From VRUE01 sp963774405 (GTDB lineage: Bacteria; Actinomycetota; Thermoleophilia; Solirubrobacterales; 70-9): 64,000 nt of DNA. The notes under the pieces were generated by a model. The model searched no databases. It was not told where the DNA came from and worked only from the letters and a program-made list of their open reading frames with translations. The DNA lies in the NCBI GenBank assembly GCA_963774405.1, contig CAVZEV010000005.1, forward strand, positions 248,001 to 312,000. The letters are read 5' to 3'. The position numbers were made by a program, and so were the translations under genes. Positions 1 to 8,660 of the stretch are shown piece after piece (the stretch's first letter is position 1; each line of letters begins with the position of its first letter).

Positions 1-1154
1 CCCACCGCGACGACGCCTCCGCGGTCGCCTTCATCACCGGCCATGAGGACCCGGAGAAGGAGGGGAGCGCGCTCGACTGGGAAGCGCTCGCTCGCTTCCC
101 AGGCACGCTCGTCTTCTACATGGGCGTCAAGCGCCTCGGCGACAACGCCGCCGCCCTGATCGCCGCCGGCCGCAACGCCGACGAGCCCGCCGCCGCGGTC
201 GAACGCGGCACGATGGAGGGCCAGCGCACCGTCGTCGCCACGCTCGGCACCCTGGCCGAGGCGGTCGCTCGCGAGGAGGTCAAAGCGCCCGCGCTGATCG
301 TCGTCGGCCCGGTCGTCGCGCGGCGCGACTCGCTCGCCTGGCTGGAGCGCCGCCCGCTCTTCGGCAAGCGCGTGGTCGTCACCCGCGCGCGCGCCCAGGC
401 CAGCGGCTTGGCCAAGACCCTGCGCGACCTCGGCGCCGCGGTGGTCGAGCTGCCGGCGATCCGGATCGAGCCGACGATCGAGAGCGAGGAGGTGCGGCGC
501 GCGGTCGCGCGGATCGGCGATTACGCGCTGATCGTGCTGACCAGCCCAAACGGGGTGCGGCTGCTGTTCGAGGCGATGCGCGAGGCAGGCCTCGATGCGC
601 GTGCGCTCGGCAGCCCAAAAAGGCAGCAGGTAGGGGAAGTGGGATCGAGCGCTGCCGAGAATCCCGGCACAACCGTTGCCGCGATCGGACCAGGGACCGC
701 GCGAGCCCTTTCGCGCTGCGGCATCAACGCCGACATCATCCCCGAGCGTTTCGTCGCCGAGTCTCTGGTTGAAGCGCTGGCCAAGCTCGACGTCGCCGGC
801 AGGAAGGTTCTGGTTGCCCGCGCCGCCGAGGCGCGCGACGTGATCCCCGAGCACCTCGAGGGCCGCGGCGCCGAGGTCGATGTCGTCGCTCTCTATGAGA
901 CCGTGCGCGAGCAGCCCGACGCCGAGGCAATCGAGGCCGCCCAGAGCGCTGACTACGTCACCTTCACCTCCTCCTCGACCGTGCGCAACCTGACCGAGGC
1001 GCTGGGCGACCGCTTCCCCAAAGACGCCCGCATAGTCTCGATCGGCCCGGTGACCAGCGAAGCGGCGATCGAGGCGGGGCTCGAGGTAGACGTCGAAGCC
1101 GAGCGCCACGACATCGACGGCCTTCTGGCGGCCCTTCTGCGGGACGCCCGATGA
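1..1154 (+). CDS. cobA-hemD: Uroporphyrinogen-III C-methyltransferase / uroporphyrinogen-III synthase fusion (5' end outside window)
   Basis: Bifunctional tetrapyrrole enzyme. The N-terminal SAM-dependent methyltransferase makes precorrin-2, and the C-terminal HemD domain closes hydroxymethylbilane to uroporphyrinogen III for haem and cobamide synthesis. The reading frame is already open at base 3, giving AFITGHEDPEKEG and TLVFYMGVKRL, typical of the CobA C-terminal half. The HemD half starts near base 358 (FGKRVVVTRARAQASGL) and runs through the IGPGTARAL and VTFTSSSTVRNL segments to the TGA at 1152-1154. The gene is truncated by the window start, so the ATG at 120 is internal and is not a start. 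A palindrome and then birA follow on the same strand. Confidence 0.9.
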   Translation, partial: HRDDASAVAFITGHEDPEKEGSALDWEALARFPGTLVFYMGVKRLGDNAAALIAAGRNADEPAAAVERGTMEGQRTVVATLGTLAEAVAREEVKAPALIVVGPVVARRDSLAWLERRPLFGKRVVVTRARAQASGLAKTLRDLGAAVVELPAIRIEPTIESEEVRRAVARIGDYALIVLTSPNGVRLLFEAMREAGLDARALGSPKRQQVGEVGSSAAENPGTTVAAIGPGTARALSRCGINADIIPERFVAESLVEALAKLDVAGRKVLVARAAEARDVIPEHLEGRGAEVDVVALYETVREQPDAEAIEAAQSADYVTFTSSSTVRNLTEALGDRFPKDARIVSIGPVTSEAAIEAGLEVDVEAERHDIDGLLAALLRDAR

Positions 1155-1158
1155 GGAC

Positions 1159-1198
1159 GTGGCGTTTTGTGCCCCCACGTCGGGGAACAAAACGCCAC
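1159..1198. repeat. Intergenic palindrome between hemD and birA
   Basis: The arms GTGGCGTTTTGT (1159-1170) and ACAAAACGCCAC (1187-1198) are perfect inverted repeats. After one mismatch the stem continues with CCCC/GGGG around a short loop. It starts 4 bases after the hemD stop and ends 10 bases before the birA ATG. It has no T-tract, so it is either a hairpin-type attenuator or a REP-like element. Confidence 0.6.
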
Positions 1199-1208
1199 AC
1201 CCACTGAG

Positions 1209-1979
1209 ATGCCCGCGCGTTTCGGTACTCCACACCGCCACTATCGCGTCACCGATTCGACCAACACGCGCGCTCGCGAGGTGGCCGAGGCCGGGGCGCC
1301 GGGCGGCACCGTGGTCACGGCACGGGAACAGACCGCCGGGCGGGGACGGGTCGGCCGGGTCTGGACCGCGCCCGAGGGCAAGGCCCTGCTCTACTCGGCG
1401 ATCCTGCGCCCACTCGACCAGCGCCACCTGCTGCTGCCGCTCTCGGTCCCGCTCGCGGTCTGCGCCGCCGCCGAGGCGCTCCGCCCCGGCATCTCCTGCC
1501 AGGTCAAGTGGCCCAACGACATCTGGCTTGAAGGCCGCAAGCTCTCCGGCATCCTGATCGAGGCCCGCCCCCAAGACGGCTGGGCCGTGATCGGCGTAGG
1601 CCTCAACCTCACAATCGCTCCAGAGGAGTTCCCCTCAGACCTCCGTCAACCGGCGGTTTCGCTCTTCGAGCCGGCTGACGAGAGCCGGGGGAGGGGGTCC
1701 GCCGGACAACAGCGGGGAGCGTCCGGCGGACCCCCTCCCCCGGCTCCCTCAACCGCCGCGGAAATGCTGAATCGTCACCTCGACCACTGGGTCTACGCGG
1801 CCGACGACGAAGTGCTGGGCGAGTGGCGCCGCCGCGACGGCCTGCTCGGTCGCGAGGTCTTCTGGGAGAACGGCTCAGGCGTCGCCGACGGAATCGACGA
1901 CCGCGGCAACCTCGTCGTCGTCGTTCCCGGCGGCGACCGGGTCAGCCTCGGAGCCGGCGAGGTCGCGCTGCGCATCTGA
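1209..1979 (+). CDS. birA: Biotin--[acetyl-CoA-carboxylase] ligase, catalytic-only type
   Basis: Activates biotin to biotinyl-5'-AMP and attaches it to the biotin carboxyl carrier protein lysine (cytoplasm, fatty-acid synthesis). About 256 residues. The start at 1209 (MPARFGTPHRHYRV) is preferred over 1167 because the extra N-terminus is encoded by the upstream palindrome. Motifs seen are the GRGRVGR biotin-binding loop, KWPNDIW, the GVGLNL strand and a C-terminal SH3-like domain (GREVFWENG..VSLGAGEV). There is no N-terminal HTH, so it should not be a repressor. A 63-base in-frame palindrome (1683-1745) inserts a Gly/Pro/Arg-rich segment before the AEMLNRHL helix. Its 3' end overlaps the convergent helicase gene by about 105 bases. 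Confidence 0.9.
   Translation: MPARFGTPHRHYRVTDSTNTRAREVAEAGAPGGTVVTAREQTAGRGRVGRVWTAPEGKALLYSAILRPLDQRHLLLPLSVPLAVCAAAEALRPGISCQVKWPNDIWLEGRKLSGILIEARPQDGWAVIGVGLNLTIAPEEFPSDLRQPAVSLFEPADESRGRGSAGQQRGASGGPPPPAPSTAAEMLNRHLDHWVYAADDEVLGEWRRRDGLLGREVFWENGSGVADGIDDRGNLVVVVPGGDRVSLGAGEVALRI
1683..1745. repeat. In-frame palindromic insertion inside birA
   Basis: The 25-base arms at 1683-1707 and 1721-1745 are perfect inverted repeats, starting AGCCGGGGGAGGGGG and ending CCCCCTCCCCCGGCT. They enclose a 13-base loop. The total of 63 bases is 21 codons, so the birA frame is preserved. The encoded stretch is low-complexity (RGRGSAGQQRGASGGPPPP) and looks like an insertion between two conserved BirA segments. 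Confidence 0.75.
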
Positions 1980-4427
1980 GTCTTTCGCGGCCTTTTTCCC
2001 CGCGGCGTCCCGCTTCGGCCGCTTCTTGCCGCGCTTGTTGCGCCGCTTGCCGCCCTTGGGGAAGTTGCGCAGCAGCTCGCGGGCGATCGCCGAGGGCTTG
2101 CGGGCCATCCGCATCCGCGCACCGCGCAGCACCTCTTCGCCCTCGGGCGTGTGCGAGACCGCACCGGCCAGCAGCGCCACCGCCAGGCGGCGGTCCTGTT
2201 TGCGCGCCGCGTGGACGAGCCGGCGGGCATTGCGCCCGTGCGCGCGGCCCGAGGAGTTGACCAGCAGGCCGAGTAGCCGCTTCGTCTCCGGCCAGCGCTG
2301 CACCGCGTACTCTTCGTGCAGCTCGGGGGTGTAGGAGGCGAGCCGCCAGACCCAGGCCTGGGCCTGGTCGCGGCGCCCGATCCGCTTGTCGACCAGGGCC
2401 TGCAGCAGCGTCTTCGTCCCGGCCCGCTTGTCGTCGCGGCTCCAGGTGCCGACGATGTCGATCGCGTCGTCGAAGGCGTCGGCGTCACCGAGGTCGGCGA
2501 TCTCGCTCAGCGCTTTCAGTTTCAGCTGCGAGGTGCGGTTGCGCTGCACGCAGGTGAGCAGGAAGCGGCGCTTCAGCTCCTGCGAGCCGGAGCCCTGCAG
2601 GATCGCCCGCGCCCGCCGCCAGCCCTGCGGGTTGACCCGCGCCCCGGCCAGCGCCGCCCAGGCGTGCTGCTCGGCGTGGTCGAGGTTCTCGACCGCGATC
2701 CGCCAGAGCTCGCGTTCGAGCACCTGCATGCGGCGCTCCTCCTCGCCGGAGACCGGCACGATCCGCCGCTCGACCCGAATCCGCCGCCCGCGCGAGCGCC
2801 GCACCGGGCCGATCACGATCGCGCCGCCGCGGTAGACGTCGCGGTCGAGCAGGCTGTGCAGGGTGATGATCGTCTCGTCGTGGGTGGTCGCCGGGTGGAC
2901 GAAGTCGATGACGAGGCCCGCCTCCTTGCCCGGCGCGCGCCGAGTGACGCGGCCGACCCGCTGCTGGTAGATCCGCCGCGAGGCGGTCGGCGCCAGGTGC
3001 ATGCAGAGCGTCGCCCGCGGCGAGTTCCAGCCCTCGGCGAGCAGCATCGCGTTGCAGAGCACGTCAACCTCGCCGCGCTCGAAGCCAGCGAGGATCTCGG
3101 CCAGTTCGCGCTTCGGCGTCTCACCGGAGACCGCGCGCGCGGTCACCCCCACCGCCTGCAACGCCCGCGCCACGTTCTTGGCGTGCTGCACGCCGGCCGT
3201 GTAGAGGACGCCGGGCATGCCGTCGAAGCGCGTCTTGTAGAGGTCGGCGATGGCGACGTTGAAGGGCTCCTGGTCGAGCAGCGCCGCCAGCTCCTCCTGG
3301 TCGAAGTCCTGGTCGACCTCGCCTTTTCGCAGCGGCACCTTGGCGATCGTCCGCACCCCCGGGCCGGGCGGGATGCGCATGCAGCGCAGCGGCGAGATCA
3401 CGCCGCGGCGCGCCGCCTGGATCAGGTCGAAGCGCGAGGTCTGGGTCGGGAAGAGGTCGGCGACGTGGCGGGCGATCAGCGCCCCGGTCGCGGTCATGCC
3501 GATGAAGACGGGACCGGTCCAGGCGCGGATGCAGGCGCTGGTCTTCTCGCCCAGCGCGGTGTGCGCCTCGTCGCAGATCACGATCGAGTAGGCGTCGGAG
3601 ATTTTCTTGTGGTTGCGGACGAACCACTGGTAGGTCTCGACCGTGACCGGGCCGTCGGGGTCGTCGCGGTCGCCGAGCAGCGGCGGGCGCAGGCGCTCCT
3701 TGTAGCCGCGGTCGGAGATCTCGCCGATGAACTGGTCGACCAGGTTGCGGCGGTGGGTGAGGATCAGCACGCCGCCGGTGCGGGTGGCGTCGATGAAGCC
3801 GACCGCGGCGACGGTCTTGCCGGCGCCGGTCGCGTGCTCGAACCAGAAGCGCCGCTCGGCGCCGGGGTCGTCGGGCGCCTCCTCGATCGTCTCCTCGTCG
3901 TCTTCGGCCGGCTGCTCCTCCCAGTCCTGCGGCTCCTCGTCGGGCGCCAGCTCCTCGTCCTCGTCGTCATCGTCGAGGTTGCCGTCGGCGTCGGCGTCGG
4001 TCTTCGCCGGCGCCGCCTTCTCCGCCGCGGCGACGGAGCCGTTGCCCTTCGCCTTGCCGTTCGCTTCGTCGCCGATCGCGACCTGCTGCTCGGCCATCAG
4101 CTCGGTCAGCGTGCCCGAGAGCGCGTCGACCTGGTGCGGGTTCAGTTCAGCGCCGTCGCGCAGCTTCGGCGGTTCGTCGGCGAGCAGGCGCTCCAGGCCC
4201 AGCAGCAGGGAGAAATCGCGGCGCCACTGGATCGAGGGGTCCTCGGCTCCCTCGTCGAGCTCGGCCAGAGCGGCGTCCAGAGCGCGGCGCCGAGCGGTGC
4301 CGGGGGCGAGCGCCTCCGGCCCCTCGCCGTCGAGCAGGAAGGGCTCCCGGGCGAACTTCGCCGCCCGATCGATATCGGCGCTGGATGGAACTGCCGCCGG
4401 CGCGGCAACTTCGCTGGTCTTGGCCAT
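1875..4427 (-). CDS. DEAD/DEAH-box (superfamily 2) helicase
   Basis: SF2 nucleic-acid translocase of about 850 residues, probably acting in DNA repair or RNA metabolism; no specific partner is evident. The start MAKTSEVAAPAAV at 4427 is chosen because upstream codons are low-complexity and overlap the divergent gene's region. The Q-like segment NPHQVDAL lies near residue 96, Walker A ATGAGKT at about 199-205, DEAH at about 286, TAT at about 312, and motif VI QQRVGRVTR in the second RecA lobe. An unusual acidic linker (about residues 143-190, mostly D/E) separates the Q motif from Walker A. The C-terminus is Lys/Arg-rich, then acidic. Its last 105 bases are antisense to the 3' end of birA, a real convergent overlap if both stops are right. 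Confidence 0.85.
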   Translation of the reverse strand: MAKTSEVAAPAAVPSSADIDRAAKFAREPFLLDGEGPEALAPGTARRRALDAALAELDEGAEDPSIQWRRDFSLLLGLERLLADEPPKLRDGAELNPHQVDALSGTLTELMAEQQVAIGDEANGKAKGNGSVAAAEKAAPAKTDADADGNLDDDDEDEELAPDEEPQDWEEQPAEDDEETIEEAPDDPGAERRFWFEHATGAGKTVAAVGFIDATRTGGVLILTHRRNLVDQFIGEISDRGYKERLRPPLLGDRDDPDGPVTVETYQWFVRNHKKISDAYSIVICDEAHTALGEKTSACIRAWTGPVFIGMTATGALIARHVADLFPTQTSRFDLIQAARRGVISPLRCMRIPPGPGVRTIAKVPLRKGEVDQDFDQEELAALLDQEPFNVAIADLYKTRFDGMPGVLYTAGVQHAKNVARALQAVGVTARAVSGETPKRELAEILAGFERGEVDVLCNAMLLAEGWNSPRATLCMHLAPTASRRIYQQRVGRVTRRAPGKEAGLVIDFVHPATTHDETIITLHSLLDRDVYRGGAIVIGPVRRSRGRRIRVERRIVPVSGEEERRMQVLERELWRIAVENLDHAEQHAWAALAGARVNPQGWRRARAILQGSGSQELKRRFLLTCVQRNRTSQLKLKALSEIADLGDADAFDDAIDIVGTWSRDDKRAGTKTLLQALVDKRIGRRDQAQAWVWRLASYTPELHEEYAVQRWPETKRLLGLLVNSSGRAHGRNARRLVHAARKQDRRLAVALLAGAVSHTPEGEEVLRGARMRMARKPSAIARELLRNFPKGGKRRNKRGKKRPKRDAAGKKAAKDSDAQRDLAGSEADPVAAGNDDDEVAAVVDSVGDA

Positions 4428-4580
4428 AAAGGCTTTCGGTTCAGTCCCCGCCGCGATGGATGACGGGCGGGGGCACTTAGACGAGGAATGCCGGGAGTCG
4501 GCCTTACTGCCTCCCCCCAGCGCTCTCACAAGCGGTTCGCACGAAGCAGCGAACCGGACATACGTATTGTAATCAAGGAA

Positions 4581-5177
4581 TTGACGAAAAAGGGACGACA
4601 GTTCGCGATCGGCCTGATCTCGGTCGCGGTGGCGGGGCTGGTCGGGGCCGGTTGCGGCGCCGGCAGCGGCGGCGACTACGGCGGCCAACACCCCGACTAC
4701 GCCAAGGCGCTTGCCGGCGCGCCGGCGCCACTCGCCGCTCTATACGAGGAAAGCGACAAGCTCCTGCCGGGCGGCTCGAGTGCCTTCGAACGGCGCCTCG
4801 CCGCACTCCACGGCTACCCGGTCGTGGTCAACGTCTGGGCCTCCTGGTGCGGGCCCTGCCGCTTCGAGTTCCCCACCCTGCAGAAGCTCTCCGCCGCCTA
4901 CGGCAAGCAGGTCGCCTTCCTCGGCGTCAACAGCCAGGACTCCAACGCCGGCGCCGAAACCTTCCTCGAAGAGGCGCCGCTGCCCTACCCGAGCTTCAGC
5001 GACGGCAACGAGGAAATCACCCACACGATCGGCGCCGGGCGCGGCCTGCCCGACACCGCCTTCTACGATCGCTCCGGCTCGCTCTGCTACCTCAAGCAGG
5101 GCCCCTTCACGGCGCACTCCGAACTGGCGGCCGACATCCAGCGCTACGCCCTGCACGAAGAATGCGAAAGCGGATAA
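4581..5177 (+). CDS. TlpA/ResA-like thioredoxin-fold lipoprotein
   Basis: Extracytoplasmic thiol-disulfide oxidoreductase, likely supporting cytochrome c maturation or reducing envelope disulfides. With the TTG start at 4581 the protein (about 198 residues) begins MTKKGRQFAIGLISVAVAG and has a lipobox LVGAGC with Cys25. The redox motif WCGPC is at residues 90-93 in VVNVWASWCGPCRFEF, followed by the VAFLGVNSQDS strand and the cis-Pro region GLPDTAFYD. An ATG at 4488 is also in frame but would put 31 residues ahead of the signal peptide. The AAGGA just before the TTG is too close to be an ideal SD, so the start is uncertain. It is upstream of, and probably co-transcribed with, nfeD. Confidence 0.8.
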   Translation: MTKKGRQFAIGLISVAVAGLVGAGCGAGSGGDYGGQHPDYAKALAGAPAPLAALYEESDKLLPGGSSAFERRLAALHGYPVVVNVWASWCGPCRFEFPTLQKLSAAYGKQVAFLGVNSQDSNAGAETFLEEAPLPYPSFSDGNEEITHTIGAGRGLPDTAFYDRSGSLCYLKQGPFTAHSELAADIQRYALHEECESG

Positions 5178-5184
5178 TCGAACC

Positions 5185-5664
5185 ATGGACGCAGCCCTCC
5201 TCGTCGCCCTGATCGGCATTGGCCTACTGGCCGGTGAGCTGCTGCTCTCGACCGGCGGCGTGCTGGCGGCACTCGGCGCGCTCGGCCTGATCGCCGGCGG
5301 CGTGCTGGCGCTGGAGTCCGACAGCGGCGCCGCCGATTACGTCGGGCCGGCCCTGATCGCGCTCGGCGTCCTTTCCCTCGTCGCCTTCTACTTCATCACC
5401 CGCAAGGTGATCGAGGCCCACCGCGACCAGCCCGTGCGCACCGGCAAGGAGGAGCTGATCGGCTCGCTCGCCGAGGCGCGCAGCGACATCGACCCCGACG
5501 GCCGGGTCTGGGCCGAGGGGACGGTCTGGAGCGCTCGCCTGGCCGAGGGCGGGGCGCCGGTGCGACTGGGGGATAGAGTCAGGGTCGATGCGGTGGACGG
5601 GCTGACCCTGGTGGTCCGCCCCGAGCCGACGCCCGCCGGCCAAGCCGAAAGAGGAGCAAGCTGA
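5185..5664 (+). CDS. NfeD-family membrane protein
   Basis: About 159 residues. Two or three N-terminal membrane segments (ALLVALIGIGLLAGELLL, GVLAALGALGLIAGGVLAL, YVGPALIALGVLSLVAFYF) are followed by a soluble OB-fold-like NfeD domain with the GRVWAEGTVWSA..GDRVRVDAVDGLTLVV pattern. NfeD proteins partner SPFH/stomatin proteins in membrane microdomain organisation. Here the stop overlaps the start of the SPFH gene (TGATG at 5662-5666), so the two are translationally coupled. This is the short NfeD form without the ClpP-like protease domain. Confidence 0.85.
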   Translation: MDAALLVALIGIGLLAGELLLSTGGVLAALGALGLIAGGVLALESDSGAADYVGPALIALGVLSLVAFYFITRKVIEAHRDQPVRTGKEELIGSLAEARSDIDPDGRVWAEGTVWSARLAEGGAPVRLGDRVRVDAVDGLTLVVRPEPTPAGQAERGAS

Positions 5665-6500
5665 TGGCAGCAGCACTCGGAGTCCTGATCATCATCGCCT
5701 TCTTCGTCGTGATCGCGCTCGGCACCTCGGTGCGGGTGCTGCGCGAGTACGAGCGCGGCGTGATCTTCCGGCTCGGTCGCCTGATCGCCACCAAGGGGCC
5801 CGGCCTGATCCTGCTGATCCCGCTGATCGACCGCATGGTCAAGGTCGACCTGCGCACGGTGACGCTGAACATCCCGCCACAGGAGGTGATCACCCGCGAC
5901 AACGTCCCGGCCAGCGTCAACGCCGTCGCCTACTTCCGCGTGGTCGACTCCAACCGGGCGATCACCGAGGTCGAAAACTTCCTCATCGCCACCTCGCAGA
6001 TCTCGCAGACGGCGCTGCGCTCGGTGCTCGGCAAGGCCGAGTTCGACCAGCTGCTCTCCGAGCGCGAGCGGCTCAACGAAGAGCTGCAGAAGATCATCGA
6101 CGAGTCGACCGAGCCCTGGGGCGTGAAGGTGACCGCGGTCGAGATCAAGGATGTCGAAATCCCCGAGCAGATGCAGCGGGCGATCGCCCGCCAGGCCGAG
6201 GCCGAGCGCGAGCGCCGCGCCAAGATCATCAACTCCGAGGGCGAGTTCCAGGCGGCGCAGAAGCTCACCGACGCGGCCGACATCATCAGCACCAACCCGG
6301 CCTCGCTGCAGCTGCGCTACCTGCAGACGCTGCTGGAAATCGGCAGCAACCAGAACACCACCGTGGTCTTCCCGCTGCCGATGGACGTGCTCGGGCCATT
6401 CCTCAACGCGACGAAGCCGAAGGGCGAGCGACCGAAAGCGCCGCCGCCCCCACCGCCGCCCGTCGAGCCCGAGCCCGACCTGCCACCCTCCCGCTCCTGA
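5664..6500 (+). CDS. SPFH/Band 7 protein (stomatin/slipin-like)
   Basis: A membrane-anchored scaffold of 278 residues. There is one N-terminal hydrophobic segment (LGVLIIIAFFVVIALGTSV), then a band-7 domain (REYERGVIFRLGRL, GPGLILLIPLIDRM, PPQEVITRDNV). The coiled-coil region AERERRAKIINSEGEFQAAQKL follows, and the C-terminus is proline-rich. The family forms oligomeric rings in membrane microdomains and protects or organises membrane proteins. Its pairing with the preceding nfeD gene supports the assignment. It ends at a TGA that touches the next frame. Confidence 0.92.
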   Translation: MAAALGVLIIIAFFVVIALGTSVRVLREYERGVIFRLGRLIATKGPGLILLIPLIDRMVKVDLRTVTLNIPPQEVITRDNVPASVNAVAYFRVVDSNRAITEVENFLIATSQISQTALRSVLGKAEFDQLLSERERLNEELQKIIDESTEPWGVKVTAVEIKDVEIPEQMQRAIARQAEAERERRAKIINSEGEFQAAQKLTDAADIISTNPASLQLRYLQTLLEIGSNQNTTVVFPLPMDVLGPFLNATKPKGERPKAPPPPPPPVEPEPDLPPSRS

Positions 6501-7555
6501 GCGCGCCCGAGCTACGCATCGACCAGCTCTCAGGGCTGCCGGCGATCCTCGCCCCCGGGCGGGCCGCCCGCCCCGATAGCTTCAACCTGCCCAAGAGCGA
6601 ACCGAAGGGGCCGGAGAGCTGTCCCTTCTGCGAGGGGCGCGAGGACCGCACGCCGCCCGAGGTCTACGCGACGCGGCCGGGCGCCGGCGAGCCCGACTCG
6701 CCCGGCTGGACGACGCGGGTGGTGCCGAACCTCTATCCGGCCCTGTCGAACGAGGCCGGCGGCGCCGCTGAACCCGCGGGGGCAGCACGCTCCGGCGACG
6801 CCGGGGCCTTCGCCGGCGCCGGCGACCCGCTGCTCGAGTCGCGCCGCTCCGGCGAGCCCGACCTCTTCTCCTCGCGCCCGGCGAGTGGCACCCACGAGGT
6901 GCTGATCAACACGCCCGCGCACGTCACCGCGATGCACGAGCTGAGCGCGGAGCAGCTCGGCGCCGCGGTCGAGACCTGGCGCAAGCGCATGCGCGCCCAC
7001 GCCGGCGCCTCCTACGTGCAGCTGATCGTCAACGAGGGCGGCGGCGCCGGCGCCTCGCTCGAGCACAGCCACGCCCAGCTCTACGCGCTCGACTTCGTCC
7101 CCGCCGCGGTGGCGCGCGAGCGCGAGCGGGTCGGGGCCTACGCCGAACGCACGCAGGGCGGCGGCCTGCTCGGCGAGATCCTGGTCGAGGAGATGCGCCG
7201 CAAGGAGCGCCTCGTCGCGATCGACGACGAGGCGGCGCTGATCTGCCCCTGGGCCTCCCGCTCGCCCTTCGAGCTGCGCATGATCCCGCGCTCGGGCGCG
7301 GCGAGCTTCGCCGAGGACAGCGGCGGCGCGGCGATGATCCACACCGCCCTGCGCCTGCTCGCCGCGCGCTTCGAGAGCTCGCCCGAGCTCAACCTCTGGG
7401 TCCGCACCGCGCCGCGCGGCAGCGAGCACTTCAACTGGCACATCGACATTGCGCCGCGGCTCAGCATCAAGGCGAGCTTCGAGTTCGCGACGGGAGTGGA
7501 CATCAACACCTACCCTCCCGAGCGCGCCGCCGCCGACCTGCGCGAGTGCCTCTGA
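6497..7555 (+). CDS. Galactose-1-phosphate uridylyltransferase-like protein (GalT/HIT superfamily)
   Basis: Nucleotidyl transferase of the HIT superfamily, probably moving a nucleotidyl group between sugar phosphates. Zinc-ligand motif CPFCEGRE occurs near the N-terminus, then RVVPNLYPAL and HEVLINTPAH. The catalytic H-x-H-x-Q region is LEHSHAQLYALDFVP, and a GSEHFNWHIDI strand follows near the C-terminus. The frame is open from the SPFH stop onwards. No ATG, GTG or TTG lies before the CPFC motif, so the start is unresolved: a CTG at 6497 overlapping the previous stop is possible, while the ATG or GTG codons near 6716 would remove the zinc motif. The stop overlaps the next ATG (TGATG at 7553-7557). 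Confidence 0.75.
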   Translation: MSAPELRIDQLSGLPAILAPGRAARPDSFNLPKSEPKGPESCPFCEGREDRTPPEVYATRPGAGEPDSPGWTTRVVPNLYPALSNEAGGAAEPAGAARSGDAGAFAGAGDPLLESRRSGEPDLFSSRPASGTHEVLINTPAHVTAMHELSAEQLGAAVETWRKRMRAHAGASYVQLIVNEGGGAGASLEHSHAQLYALDFVPAAVARERERVGAYAERTQGGGLLGEILVEEMRRKERLVAIDDEAALICPWASRSPFELRMIPRSGAASFAEDSGGAAMIHTALRLLAARFESSPELNLWVRTAPRGSEHFNWHIDIAPRLSIKASFEFATGVDINTYPPERAAADLRECL

Positions 7556-8182
7556 TGCCGCCCAACCCCCGCCCGATCCCCCGCTTCATCGCCGACTCGA
7601 CCCAGGAGGGGATCCCGCACGGCCGCTTCGCCGAGCGCCTCGGCGAGGCCTTTCGCGAGGCCTGTAAGAGGATTGAGCGACCTGCCGGAGGGAGTCGAGC
7701 CGCCCGCCGAGCTCGACTGGTACCCCGAGCGCGCCTGGGGCGGCCGGGTCTGGGTGCCCTGCGCGGCGCGCAGCGAGGGGCCCGAGGGAGCGCTGGAACT
7801 CTTCGGCCACGTCTCCTACATCCAGCCCGAGCAGGGCGAGCCCTCCGAGCTCCGCGCCACCGCCGACTTTACCGACGTCCTCGCCGAGGACAACCCGGAC
7901 TGGAAGATCGACCTCAACGACGAGGTGATCGGCCGCTGGCGCGGCGAGAACGGCCGCGCCGGTGCGGTCACCCTCGTCTGGGGCCGCCCCCTCGTCCAAA
8001 ACGCCGTCGCCGCCACCGCCGAGCTCGACGGGGAGACCGTCGACCAGGAAGAGGTCTCCAACGGCCGCTTCACCCTGCTCGCCCTCGACGCCCTCGACGC
8101 CTACGGCGACGAGATCTTCATGCAGGTGAAGCTCTGGAGCCGGCGGGCGCAGGAGCTGGCGAGCGAGAGCCTCTACGCCTGA
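7555..8182 (+). pseudogene. Conserved hypothetical protein split by a frameshift
   Basis: Two frames join into one plausible protein. The first (from ATG 7555) gives PPNPRPIPRFIADSTQEG and GRFAERLGEAFREACKRIE. The second continues DLPEGVEPPAELDWYPERAW and runs, with TADFTDVLAEDNPDWKIDL and GRPLVQNAVAATAELDGETV, to the stop at 8180-8182. The shift falls near 7670-7680. A TTG at 7673 could start the second part alone (169 residues), but the N-terminal part would then have no role. No signal peptide or catalytic motif is seen and no function is assigned. It is an assembly error or a true broken gene. Confidence 0.6.
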
Positions 8183-8190
8183 GCTTGCCG

Positions 8191-8640
8191 ATGAGCTCTG
8201 AGCCCGAGATCCGCGAGCTGCTGCGCCCGGAGACGGGTCTGGCGTTCGAGGCAATGCGAGAGCTGCGCCCTCACTTCGACGACGAGCAGACCTTCGTACG
8301 CCAGGTCGACGAGGTCCAGCGCGCCGAGGGCTACCGGCTCGTTGCCGCGTTTAAACCAGGCGCCTCAGAGCCATCGGCGGCGGCGGGATTCCGCATCTGC
8401 CACAGCCTCGCCTGGCGCCACTACCTATATGTAGACGACCTCTCCACCAGGTCAACCGAGCGTCGCCACGGCCACGCCGCCGCCCTGCTCGAGTGGCTGC
8501 TCGACGAGGCCAAGCGCCTCGGCTGTGACCAGTTCCACCTCGACTCCGGCGTCGGCATCGACCGCGCCGCCGCCCACCGTCTCTATATGAGCACGGGCCT
8601 GGTCATCTCGGCGCACCACTTCGCCCGCTACGTCGACTAG
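8191..8640 (+). CDS. GNAT-family N-acetyltransferase
   Basis: About 149 residues from ATG 8191. The GNAT core is visible: the beta4 strand HYLYVDDLSTRSTERRHGHA contains a variant acetyl-CoA pyrophosphate loop (R-x-x-G-H-A), followed by helix ALLEWLLDEAKRLGCDQFHL and the C-terminal AAHRLYMSTGLVISAHHFARY. The substrate cannot be predicted. The N-terminal IRELLRPETGLAFEAMRELR resembles GNATs acting on small amines. It starts 8 bases after the preceding hypothetical gene and is probably in the same transcript. Confidence 0.8.
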   Translation: MSSEPEIRELLRPETGLAFEAMRELRPHFDDEQTFVRQVDEVQRAEGYRLVAAFKPGASEPSAAAGFRICHSLAWRHYLYVDDLSTRSTERRHGHAAALLEWLLDEAKRLGCDQFHLDSGVGIDRAAAHRLYMSTGLVISAHHFARYVD

Positions 8641-8660
8641 CACCAGCTACCGTTTCGGGC

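Noticed and set aside
2316..4463. 715-codon open frame on the plus strand
   Set aside because: It is antisense to the helicase, has no recognisable motif and its composition is a mirror of the high-GC minus-strand gene.
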